DNA of 64,000 nucleotides from NCBI GenBank assembly GCA_035403085.1, contig DAONEM010000003.1, forward strand, positions 1-64,000, written 5' to 3'. How positions within the stretch are numbered: position 1 is the first letter of the stretch; every line of letters starts with the position of its first letter. The stretch is from JAMOAD01 sp023621955. Its GTDB lineage: Bacteria > Acidobacteriota > Aminicenantia > JAMOAD01. The notes under the pieces are model-generated. The model had not been told where the DNA came from. It made no database searches and saw only the letters and a list, made by a program, of their open reading frames with translations. Made by a program: the position numbers and the translations under genes. Positions 50,416 to 57,828 of this stretch are shown piece by piece.

Positions 50416-51622
50416 ACGGGATCATTTCGTAGGCATAGACGTAGGCAGCAAGAAGGTTGTCTGCCTCATCGGACGTAAGGGAGAGCTTGAAGAGCTGAAC
50501 ATCATCGGAATCGGAGTCCGGGAGAGCCGGGGGGTGAAAAACGGCGTCATCATCGACCTGGACGCTACGGCGGGAGACATCGAAGAGGCCGTGAAAGAGG
50601 CTGAAACCATGGCCTATCTGGATGTGGAGGAGGCCCTGGTCTCGATTTCCGGCGCCCACCTTCAGAGCCTGAACTCCCTGGGGACCATCAACGTCATGGG
50701 AAAGGAGAAGATCACCTCCGAAGATGTGGACAGGCTCCTCGTCCAGGCCAGAAGCATCGCCATCCCCAACGATAGGGAGATTCTCTATGTCCTTCCTCAG
50801 GAGTACACTCTCGACTCGCAGAGCGGAATCGTCAACCCTGTGGGAATGACCGGGACAAAGCTCGACATTAAAGTCCATATCATTACGGCCTTGAGCGCCG
50901 CGGTCCATAACCTGACCACTTGTATCAACAAGGCGGGAGTGGGGATCAAGGCGATCATTCCCAGTTATATCGCCGCCGCAGAGACCACGTTGAACGCCGA
51001 CGAAAAGGAGTTGGGTGTTGCCCTCCTCGATGTGGGCGAAGGAACTTCGGATATCGCCTTCTTTGAAAAGGGAAGCCTCTGGAGCTCTTTCGTCATGGCG
51101 ATCGGGGGGAACTACTTTACCAGGGATATCGCCATCGGGTTGAGAACTTCCATCGCCGATGCGGAGAAGATCAAGAGACGTTACGGGACGCTGATCATGC
51201 CTGGCAACAGGGACGAGACGGCTATCAAGATCCCCTCCGTGGGAAGCGGAAAAGAGAAAACCATCCCTATCGATATACTCATCGATATTCTCTCTCCCAG
51301 GGCCGAAGAGTTGCTGGGAATCTTCAAACAGCAGATCGGCAACAGCGGTTCGTTGAAATACATGAACGCCGGTGTCGTGATCACGGGCGGTTGCGCCAAC
51401 CTTAAAGGCCTCGACGAAAAGGCGGAAAACGTCTTCGGCCTTCCTTCCCGGGTCGGTTGTCCCGGGGCGGGAATCGAAGGACTCTTGGACAGGGTACGCT
51501 ATCCGGAATTTTCCGTGGCTGTCGGACTCTTGTTCCTTGCGGCCCGGCAGTTTGGGGGCGGTCAAGGCACAGAGGGAAAAGGACTCCTCTCAAAAATGAG
51601 AAGCTTGTTTGAGAGGTTTTAA
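50408..51622 (+). CDS. ftsA: cell division protein FtsA
   Basis: A 404-residue actin-like ATPase tethering FtsZ to the membrane. Phosphate-1 motif GIDVGSKKVVCLIG, the SHS2/1C domain insert (residues about 85-165), phosphate-2 VALLDVGEGTSDIAFF, adenosine motif VVITGGCANLKGL, and a C-terminal amphipathic helix (LLSKMRSLFERF) as the membrane-targeting sequence. The start is inside the end of ftsQ. It is separated from ftsZ by 29 bp containing a good Shine-Dalgarno. Confidence 0.95.
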   Translation: MGKRDHFVGIDVGSKKVVCLIGRKGELEELNIIGIGVRESRGVKNGVIIDLDATAGDIEEAVKEAETMAYLDVEEALVSISGAHLQSLNSLGTINVMGKEKITSEDVDRLLVQARSIAIPNDREILYVLPQEYTLDSQSGIVNPVGMTGTKLDIKVHIITALSAAVHNLTTCINKAGVGIKAIIPSYIAAAETTLNADEKELGVALLDVGEGTSDIAFFEKGSLWSSFVMAIGGNYFTRDIAIGLRTSIADAEKIKRRYGTLIMPGNRDETAIKIPSVGSGKEKTIPIDILIDILSPRAEELLGIFKQQIGNSGSLKYMNAGVVITGGCANLKGLDEKAENVFGLPSRVGCPGAGIEGLLDRVRYPEFSVAVGLLFLAARQFGGGQGTEGKGLLSKMRSLFERF

Positions 51623-51651
51623 TGTGATATGAAAGAAAGAGGAGGCTTGGG

Positions 51652-52842
51652 ATGAAAGAGGCTTTCATCAGGATTGCTCCGATTGAGGAGAAAGAGCCGA
51701 TTACCAAGATAAAGGTCGTAGGCGTTGGCGGTGGCGGCGGAAACGCACTCAACCACATGGTTGAAGAGGGTGTCGACGGTGTCGAATTCATAGCCGTCAA
51801 CACGGATTCTCAGGACTTGGCCAAGAGCCTTGCCGGAAGGAAGGTCCAGATCGGTGAGAAACTCACCGGAGGCCGGGGAACCGGAGGACAGCCTGAGCGT
51901 GGAAAGGCGGCGGCCGAAGAGAGCGCCGATCTCCTGGCCGATATGGTGAAGGGGGCCAACATGGTCTTCATCACCGCCGGTATGGGAGGCGGAACCGGAA
52001 CCGGAGCCGCCCAGATCATCTCCGAGGTGGCCCGTAAAGCCGACATTCTGACCGTGGGCGTCGTCACGACCCCCTTCAAGGTCGAGGGGTCCCTGAAGAT
52101 GAAGAAGGCCATGTCGGGAATCGCGGCCCTCAAGGCCCATGTGAACTCCCTCATCATCATCCCCAACGAGAAGCTTCGGGAGCTGGGCGGAGGGAAGATG
52201 CCCCTCAGAGAGGCTTTTCGTCAGGCCGACTCCCTCCTCTTGAACGCCGTCAAGGGGATCTCCGAACTCATCGTCTCCCCGGGCTTCATGAACGTCGACT
52301 TCGAAGATGTCAAGACGGTCATGAACATGGGGGGAATCGCCATCATGGGGATGGGGGACGGCGAAGGCGAAGGGAAGGCCCTGGACGCCGTGCGTCAGGC
52401 CATCGAGCACCCTCTCCTGGAGCGGAAGAACATCCAAGGCGCCCGGGGGATCCTCCTCAACTTCACCTGTGGTGAAGACACCTCGGTGGATGAGATCACC
52501 TCGGCGGTGGAGTATCTGACCAAGGAGGCCTCTCCGGAGGCGGAGATCAAGTTTGGACTCGTCTTCGACGACAAGTACCAGAACAAGATCAAGGTCACCG
52601 TCGTGGCAACGGGTTTCAAGGAGGATGAGGTCCGTCAGGCGGAGGAGGCTTCCCTGAAAGATCCGATTCAGCCCTTCTCAGAAGATCCTATGGTCCTGGA
52701 CCCCTACAGCGGAATCTCGACGATCGAGAACAGGGGCAACACCGGCGCCCTGAACTGGGGAAACACCCCCAAGGGGTTCGAACCTAAGGGCTTCGAGACA
52801 AGGAACCTGGAAGAGCCTACCTTCCTCCGTAACAAGGTTTAA
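51652..52842 (+). CDS. ftsZ: cell division GTPase FtsZ
   Basis: A 396-residue tubulin-like GTPase forming the Z ring. IKVVGVGGGGGNALNHM at the N-terminus, the tubulin signature GMGGGTGTGAAQIISE, NEKLRELG, the T7 loop with FMNVDFEDVKTVM, a variable linker (about 320-385) and a C-terminal conserved peptide (EEPTFLRNKV) that binds FtsA. Strong Shine-Dalgarno AGAGGAGG. It ends the dcw cluster; its TAA overlaps the TAA of the convergent gene by 2 bases (TTTAAA), so no terminator fits between them. Confidence 0.97.
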   Translation: MKEAFIRIAPIEEKEPITKIKVVGVGGGGGNALNHMVEEGVDGVEFIAVNTDSQDLAKSLAGRKVQIGEKLTGGRGTGGQPERGKAAAEESADLLADMVKGANMVFITAGMGGGTGTGAAQIISEVARKADILTVGVVTTPFKVEGSLKMKKAMSGIAALKAHVNSLIIIPNEKLRELGGGKMPLREAFRQADSLLLNAVKGISELIVSPGFMNVDFEDVKTVMNMGGIAIMGMGDGEGEGKALDAVRQAIEHPLLERKNIQGARGILLNFTCGEDTSVDEITSAVEYLTKEASPEAEIKFGLVFDDKYQNKIKVTVVATGFKEDEVRQAEEASLKDPIQPFSEDPMVLDPYSGISTIENRGNTGALNWGNTPKGFEPKGFETRNLEEPTFLRNKV

Positions 52843-53597
52843 ACGGAGTCCAACCCCGCGCTATAGGCCTGGGCCATGAGGATGGCTCCGGCCGTGGCCA
52901 CTCCGAGGGAATCGGTCCTCCCGGTTGTCGGAACCGTCACCCTTGTATGGGGGAGCGCCGAGAGGGTCTCCTCCAGCCCGTGGCCTTCGTTTCCCAGAAC
53001 GATCACCAGAGGTCTCTGGAATCTCACCCTGTCCGTCCTCGCTCCTCCCCGGGGGGAGGTGAGGTAGAGGGTGTACCCGCTCTTCTGCAGGGAAGAGAGT
53101 TTTACGGAGAGGTTCACGTCTTCCAGGAAAGGGATGGAGAAAAGGGAGCCCATACTCGACCGGATGACCTTTGGGTTGTAAGGGGAGGCGCATCCAGGGG
53201 AGAGAAGGATCTGAGCGACACCGAAGAGGAGGGCGTTTCGAAAGAGGGTCCCCAGATTCCCTGGATCTTGGACCCTCTCAAGAGCCAAGACCGTCTCCGG
53301 CCGCGAGGGCTGAGGAGGGGAGAGGAAGGGGAAGAGGGCCATGAGTCCGGGGGGAGCCTCCAAGAGGGAGAGGGAGGACATCTGGGCCGGGGTGACCAAG
53401 AGTCCCTTCTCCCTGTATGGGAGCCGTTCCCCTCTCTCCAGGTACTCTTCTGTGACCAGGAGCACCCGGGGAGAAAGTCCGGCGCCGAGGGCCTCCCGGT
53501 AGATCTTGGGGCCCTCGGCGACGATCAACCTCTCCTCCTTGAGGCGGTGGAGGAGGAGGCGGAAGCTTTTGATACGGCCACTCCCGGCCTTTTCCAT
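52839..53597 (-). CDS. TrmH/SpoU family RNA 2'-O-methyltransferase
   Basis: A 252-residue SPOUT enzyme. The N-terminal 95 residues resemble the SpoU substrate-binding domain (RLIVAEGPKIYREALGAG). The catalytic domain has motif 1 LERVQDPGNLGTLFRNALLFG, motif 2 PLVIVLGNEGHGLEE and motif 3 VPTTGRTDSLGVATAGAILM. Motif 3 normally reads SLNVS/A; here the Asn is Gly, which may affect the SAM pocket. The ATG at 53597 sits 1 bp after the purH stop, so it is co-transcribed with purH. RNA target (rRNA or tRNA) not determinable. Confidence 0.88.
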   Translation of the reverse strand: MEKAGSGRIKSFRLLLHRLKEERLIVAEGPKIYREALGAGLSPRVLLVTEEYLERGERLPYREKGLLVTPAQMSSLSLLEAPPGLMALFPFLSPPQPSRPETVLALERVQDPGNLGTLFRNALLFGVAQILLSPGCASPYNPKVIRSSMGSLFSIPFLEDVNLSVKLSSLQKSGYTLYLTSPRGGARTDRVRFQRPLVIVLGNEGHGLEETLSALPHTRVTVPTTGRTDSLGVATAGAILMAQAYSAGLDSV

Positions 53598-53598
53598 A

Positions 53599-55125
53599 TC
53601 AGTGTTTGAAGTGGCGGATGTGGGTGAGAAAGAGGGGAATCGAGAGTTCCTCACAGCGGGCGATGACCTCCTTGTCCCTGATCGAGCCGCCCGGTTGGAT
53701 CACGGCGCTGACCCCAGCCTGGAAGGCGACTTCTATGGAATCGGAGAAGGGGAAGAAGGCCTCCGAGGCCAAGACCGAACCCTTCAGGGCCGGGGAGTCT
53801 TTGACCCTGTCGACGGCGAAGCGTACGGCGTCGACACGGGAGGTGAAACCTGTGCCGATGGCCACGATCCTTTCGTTGTTGACAATGCAGATGGCGTTGC
53901 TCTTCAGGTGCTTGACGATGGTCCAAGCGAAGAGGAGGTCCTTGATCCGTTCCTCCGGGAGGGAAGGACCGGCTACCTGTTCGTAACGGGGCTCTTGATC
54001 ACGCCAGAGAGAGTTGTCTTGCTCCTGAAGCAGGAAGCCGCCGTCCAGAAGGGTCAAGTTGAGATCCCTGTGAGGAGGGCGCTTTTGAAGGATGACCCGA
54101 AGGTTCTTCTTGGTCGCCAGCAGGGCGAGGGCCTCTTTCGAAAAGGCCGGAGCCGCGATGACTTCGTAGAAACTCTTCGTGATCTCAGCGGCGGTCTCTT
54201 CGTCTACCTCGACGTTGAAGCCGATGATCCCACCGTAGGCGGAGAGGGGGTCTCCCTCCAAGGCCAGCCGGTAGGCGGCGCTGACGGTGTCGGCCAGGGC
54301 GGCTCCGCAGGCGTTGTTGTGCTTCGTGATGGCGCAGAAGGGACGGGGAGGCGGGTAGTCCGCTACCAGGGCCATAGTCTCGTAGAGGTCCTTGATGTTG
54401 TTGTAAGAGAGCTCCTTGCCCTGAAGCTGTTGGAGGCCCTGGATGTAGGAGTGAGGGGGGACCGAAAAGAGGGCGGCCTTCTGGTGGGGGTTTTCGCCGT
54501 AGCGGAGTTCCTGGTGGCGTCTTCCTCCCAGGAGAAAGTAGGGGAGGTCGATCTCCTCACCGTCCGCAAGGTAGCGTGCGATCAGGGAGTCGTAGAACCC
54601 CGTGGTCAAGAAGGCCTTCAGGGCCATCTTCTTTCGGAACCCTTTCGCCTCTTCCTCATCCTTCAAGCCGAGGAAGCCCGGGTAGTCGGTGGGGTCGGTG
54701 ATGATGGTGACCCAGCGGTGGTTCTTGGCGGCGGCGCGGACCATGGATGGGCCGCCGATATCGATGAACTCGATCATCTCGTCCGGGGTGAGCTTCCCCT
54801 CCTCCCAAACCTTCTCGAAGGGGTAGAAGTTGACGACCACCAGGTCGATGGAGGGGATTTCCTGCTCCTCCCTGACCGCATCGTCTGTGCCTCTGCGGTA
54901 AAGAACGCCGCCGAAGACCTTGGGGTGAAGGGTCTTCACGCGACCGTGAAAGATCTCTGGAAACCCGGTGATCTCTTCGACCGGTGTCACTGTGAAGCCT
55001 CTCTCTTGAAGGAACTGGGCGGTGCCGCCCGTGGAGAGAAGCCGGTAGCCTTTGGCGGTCAGCTCCTTGGCGAACTCCTCAAGACCTGTCTTATCGTAAA
55101 CCGAGAGTAGGGCGTAACTGTTCAT
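53599..55125 (-). CDS. purH: bifunctional AICAR formyltransferase/IMP cyclohydrolase
   Basis: A 508-residue enzyme for the last two steps of IMP synthesis. The N-terminal IMP cyclohydrolase (MGS-like) domain starts YALLSVYDKTGLEEFAKEL with LLSTGGTAQFL and HGRVKTLHPKVFGGVL. The formyltransferase domain begins near residue 195, with GRRHQELRYGENPHQKAALF and the catalytic Lys-His in ITKHNNACGAALAD; the usual Pro of the KHxNPCG motif is Ala here. The C-terminus has GSVLASEAFFPFSDSIEVA and QPGGSIRDKEVI. ATG 55125 is 8 nt after GGAGG; an upstream GTG overlaps that site and was rejected. Confidence 0.97.
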   Translation of the reverse strand: MNSYALLSVYDKTGLEEFAKELTAKGYRLLSTGGTAQFLQERGFTVTPVEEITGFPEIFHGRVKTLHPKVFGGVLYRRGTDDAVREEQEIPSIDLVVVNFYPFEKVWEEGKLTPDEMIEFIDIGGPSMVRAAAKNHRWVTIITDPTDYPGFLGLKDEEEAKGFRKKMALKAFLTTGFYDSLIARYLADGEEIDLPYFLLGGRRHQELRYGENPHQKAALFSVPPHSYIQGLQQLQGKELSYNNIKDLYETMALVADYPPPRPFCAITKHNNACGAALADTVSAAYRLALEGDPLSAYGGIIGFNVEVDEETAAEITKSFYEVIAAPAFSKEALALLATKKNLRVILQKRPPHRDLNLTLLDGGFLLQEQDNSLWRDQEPRYEQVAGPSLPEERIKDLLFAWTIVKHLKSNAICIVNNERIVAIGTGFTSRVDAVRFAVDRVKDSPALKGSVLASEAFFPFSDSIEVAFQAGVSAVIQPGGSIRDKEVIARCEELSIPLFLTHIRHFKH

Positions 55126-55146
55126 CCTGGTCACCTCCGAAGAAGA

Positions 55147-55155
55147 ATTATAACA
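55147..55155 (-). promoter_or_regulatory. extended -10 promoter of purH
   Basis: On the minus strand TG-T-TATAAT forms a classic extended -10 (TGnTATAAT) in the 41-bp gap upstream of purH. No -35 is evident, as is usual for this promoter class. It gives a leader of about 16 nt that contains the GGAGG site. Confidence 0.6.
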
Positions 55156-55166
55156 TATCCCGCAGG

Positions 55167-56897
55167 CTACTCTTCTGTCGTCTCGTCGAGCCCGTATTTG
55201 CGAAGCTTGAGGTCCAGGGTTGTTCTGGAGATCCCCAGATGCTGGGCTACCTCGGACTTACGCTTCTTGAAGACCTCCATGGCCGTCAGGATGTGCCTGC
55301 TCTCAACCTCTTCCAGAACCCGGCGGAGCTCCCACTCTTCGGAGTTGGGGGGGAGGGCGGAGAGCGACGACGGGGTGACGACCCGGCGACGGAGGTGCTT
55401 CTCCCGGATGAGATCTCCAGGGTCGCAGAGAACGATCGCCCTTTCGATCTCGTTTTCCAGTTCCCGGATGTTGCCTGGGTAGGGGTAGTTCAGTAGATGG
55501 CGCAGGGCCTTGGAGCTGATTCCGGCGATACTCTTGCCGTACTTTTCGCTGTAGATGGTCATGAAATGGTCCACCAGGGGGGGAATGTCCTCCCTTCTCT
55601 CCCGAAGGGGGGGGATCATGAGGTCTTCGGCGCTGATACGGTAGAAGAGGTCCGGCCGGAAGGTTCCCTGGTCGATGGCATCCTGAAGAACCTGGTTGGA
55701 GGCCGAGAGTATTCGTACATCCACCTTCTTGAGGTGGTTGCCGCCCAGGGAGTAGAACTCCTTGAATTGGATGGCCCGGAGAACCTTCGGCTGGGTGTTC
55801 AGGGACATGGCGCTGATCTCGTCGAGGAAGAGGGTTCCCCCCTGGGCCATCTCGAACTTCCCCTTCCTGGGAGCGGTTTCCGTGGCCGCTCCTTTCTCGA
55901 CGCCGAAGAGCTCGGCCTCGATGAGACTTTCCGGAAAGGCCGCGCAGTTGATCGCGACGAAGGGGCCGTCCCGTCTCAGGCTCTCTTCATGGATGAAACG
56001 GGCCATGACCTCCTTTCCTACCCCGGACTCTCCGGTGAGGAGGATGGACATCTCCGTCTTCGCCAACCGTGAGGCTCTCTCGACGAGTTCTTTCATGAGG
56101 AGGGAGCGGGAGATGACCCCGGACCTCTCCGGGTGCCGTCTCTCAACCTGGGGGGGAGGTTGAGGAGGGGGCTTCTCCCCCTCTATCCGTTCGATGAGGG
56201 CGGCCATCTCAGGGAAGATGTAGCGGAAGCGGGTCGTGTCGGGAGCGACGAGGGCGAAGATCCCCTCTCTGGGGAGAAGGTGGAGGGTGAGGCCTTCAAA
56301 GGTGGGTAAACCGTCCCTCAGCATGGTTTCCGCCTTGCCGAGAAGATCGTCCAGGTTGCCCCGGTGGGCTAGAATCCGGAAGGTGTTCTCCGGCAGGCGC
56401 CTGGCCAAGAGGAGTTGAGAACACTCCGGCATGGTGTGCTCGATGAGACGGTCCAGGAGAACCGAGAGGTTTCCCCGGGCGAAGGCTTTCAGCATCTCCA
56501 GGGGAGTCTTCTCGGCGATTCTGTTGATGGTGCGGGTCTTGGTCCAATCCTTGGGGGTCACGTTGACCAGACGTTCCCCTTGGGGGAGAGGAAACCCGTC
56601 ATCCTCGGCGACCTCCTCGACGGTGATGGTTGAAGTGCCCAGCATGAGGCGGTCCCCATCTTTCAACTCGCTCTTTTGAACCGGGGCTCCGTTCAGGAAG
56701 ATCCCGTTCAGACTGTCTAAGTCTTCGATCGTCGGGGGAAGATCTTTTTGAAGGGCCAGGGAGCCGTGGCGCCGGGAGATCGTGTTGTCTGGGATCTGAA
56801 TGTCACAATCGTCCTGGGAGCCGATCAGGAAGGTCCCCGAGTAGAGGTAGAAGAGGCTCTTTTCGCCGGAGGAGAGGGAAACGGTCAGGAGGTACAT
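55167..56897 (-). CDS. FHA-domain sigma-54-type AAA+ regulator with degenerate GAFTGA loop
   Basis: A 576-residue regulator. An FHA domain (about 1-95; TISRRHGSL and DSLNGIFLNGAPV) binds phosphothreonine. A GAF-like middle domain (about 120-245) follows. The AAA+ domain (about 265-490) has Walker A GESGVGKEVMARF, Walker B GGTLFLDEI and the arginine-finger region FRPDLFYRIS. A Fis-type helix-turn-helix closes it (SEVAQHLGISRTTLDLKL). The sigma-54 contact loop, normally GAFTGA, reads GAATET, so activation of sigma-54 holoenzyme is doubtful or altered. A TATAGT -10 lies 5 nt before the ATG and there is no Shine-Dalgarno. Confidence 0.92.
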   Translation of the reverse strand: MYLLTVSLSSGEKSLFYLYSGTFLIGSQDDCDIQIPDNTISRRHGSLALQKDLPPTIEDLDSLNGIFLNGAPVQKSELKDGDRLMLGTSTITVEEVAEDDGFPLPQGERLVNVTPKDWTKTRTINRIAEKTPLEMLKAFARGNLSVLLDRLIEHTMPECSQLLLARRLPENTFRILAHRGNLDDLLGKAETMLRDGLPTFEGLTLHLLPREGIFALVAPDTTRFRYIFPEMAALIERIEGEKPPPQPPPQVERRHPERSGVISRSLLMKELVERASRLAKTEMSILLTGESGVGKEVMARFIHEESLRRDGPFVAINCAAFPESLIEAELFGVEKGAATETAPRKGKFEMAQGGTLFLDEISAMSLNTQPKVLRAIQFKEFYSLGGNHLKKVDVRILSASNQVLQDAIDQGTFRPDLFYRISAEDLMIPPLRERREDIPPLVDHFMTIYSEKYGKSIAGISSKALRHLLNYPYPGNIRELENEIERAIVLCDPGDLIREKHLRRRVVTPSSLSALPPNSEEWELRRVLEEVESRHILTAMEVFKKRKSEVAQHLGISRTTLDLKLRKYGLDETTEE

Positions 56898-56902
56898 GGA
56901 AG

Positions 56903-56931
56903 ACTATACCCGAGGAGAGAGGGAAAGGCAA
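56903..56931 (-). promoter_or_regulatory. candidate promoter giving a leaderless transcript
   Basis: Minus strand TTGCCT (56926-56931), a 17-bp spacer and TATAGT (56903-56908) preceded by GG. The -10 ends 5 nt before the ATG of the FHA regulator gene, so initiation would fall at or next to the start codon. Confidence 0.5.
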
Positions 56932-57005
56932 GAGAAAATGTCCAATAGTTGAACGCGAATGTACGGGGTCTGGACGTTGCGGGGGCTTCGTCTAGGGGAA
57001 GGCCG

Positions 57006-57190
57006 CTCCAGTCTTACTTCCCTTGTATGGCACGAAAATTGACTAGAAAATATTGGTTGGACTATCGGATTTGATCCAACGGGGGTCTCATAAGGAAAGG
57101 GTAGAAGGGGAGAACGATGGCCTTGGGCTTCTCTGTTGAGAAGTCGGGGCCGTCGTCTTCTCTCCTGAAGTGCCATGCAGCGACTGGGAG
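57006..57190 (+). ncRNA. candidate structured RNA, about 185-nt core, family unknown
   Basis: This gene-free stretch folds well on the + strand. Closing helix A pairs 57006-57013 (CUCCAGUC) with 57182-57190 (GACUGGGAG, one bulge). After a 10/2-nt internal loop, helix B pairs 57024-57033 with 57170-57179 (10 bp). Inside are hairpin C (57056-57061 with 57075-57080, GUUGGA/UCCAAC) and a long arm: helix D (57107-57113 with 57159-57165), helix E (57114-57122 with 57148-57156) and tip hairpin F (CUUCUC, UGUU loop, GAGAAG; 57128-57143). Helices B, D and E each contain one G-U pair that would be A-C on the minus strand, which favours + transcription. The ends are uncertain; a terminator-like hairpin lies at 57257-57286. 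No match to 6S, SRP, RNase P or tmRNA signatures was recognised. Confidence 0.55.
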
Positions 57191-57256
57191 GAAACCCTTC
57201 GCTTGGTCTTAAACGTTAACCGCCTCTTCGAGAGAACGGTCTGTCTGCCCATAAAA

Positions 57257-57286
57257 CACTGCTCTTGACGAGAGGGTGCTTATTTT
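57257..57286. terminator. bidirectional intrinsic terminator-like hairpin
   Basis: CAC-U-CUCUU pairs with GAGAG-GGUG around a GAC loop, with one bulged G (57257-57278). On the + strand it is followed by CUUAUUUU; on the minus strand by UUUUAU. It could end both the flavoprotein gene (minus, stop at 57280-57282) and the candidate RNA (plus). Confidence 0.6.
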
Positions 57287-57828
57287 AACGATTGTCCGAT
57301 TCTTTCCGCCTTTAATAGCGCATCAGTATGGAGAATATCCCCGACTTTCAAGACCCCTGGAACCAGTAACTTGGCAAGGTCGGTCCACTTCTGGTAGGCC
57401 CCGATGAGCTCATAGGTCTTCACCAAGCCTTCGAAATCGGCTTCCTCCGTTGTTTCGGCACAGGCGAGTAAGAGGCTCTCATGAATATTGCTCCTTCTGC
57501 CTCCCACGAGCAGTGCGTACATTTTATCCAGGGCCGCTTTCAGCGGCGTTGGGAAAGTGAACCAGTACATAGGTGTCACCAGGACGAGGGTATCGCTTTG
57601 CTCCATCAGCGGAGCCAAGGCGTTGAAATCGTCCCCGAACACGCAGGCTTCTCCCTGTGAGTAGCATCTGTCGCAGGCTTTACAGCCGACGATTCTCTTT
57701 AAGCCGGTTTCATATTTGTCCACCCTGTTCCCAGCGGCCTTCGCCCCCTTGATAAAGGCATCCGCCAACAGGTCGCTGTTGCCTCCCTTCCTGGGACTGC
57801 CTGTAAGCACCAAGATGTTTCTGCTCAT
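57280..57828 (-). CDS. NAD(P)H-dependent flavodoxin-fold oxidoreductase
   Basis: A 182-residue flavodoxin-like FMN reductase. The FMN phosphate loop is LVLTGSPRKGGNSDLLADA. A cluster of cysteines (VGCKACDRCYSQGEACVF) follows, as in the iron-sulfur-flavoprotein/NADPH-dependent FMN reductase group, then LVLVTPMYWFTFPTPLKAALDKM. It probably reduces quinones, metals or other small electron acceptors. Codon usage is visibly less GC-rich than its neighbours. The ATG overlaps the stop of the acetyltransferase gene (4 bp), forming a two-gene unit that looks laterally acquired. Confidence 0.88.
   Translation of the reverse strand: MSRNILVLTGSPRKGGNSDLLADAFIKGAKAAGNRVDKYETGLKRIVGCKACDRCYSQGEACVFGDDFNALAPLMEQSDTLVLVTPMYWFTFPTPLKAALDKMYALLVGGRRSNIHESLLLACAETTEEADFEGLVKTYELIGAYQKWTDLAKLLVPGVLKVGDILHTDALLKAERIGQSLK

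Noticed and set aside
53506..55110. 534-codon + strand ORF opposite purH
   Set aside because: Purely antisense to a clear purH; long open frames on the opposite strand are expected at this GC content.
56904..57176. 90-codon minus-strand ORF in the gene-free stretch
   Set aside because: No Shine-Dalgarno, low-complexity Arg/Pro-rich product, and it lies over the structured RNA; chance frame.
57006..57190. Identification of the structured stretch as 6S, SRP, RNase P RNA or tmRNA
   Set aside because: No SRP GGAAG/GCAGC loop, RNase P P4 core or tmRNA tRNA-like ends were seen, and the multibranched inner part is unlike the single long 6S bubble stem.
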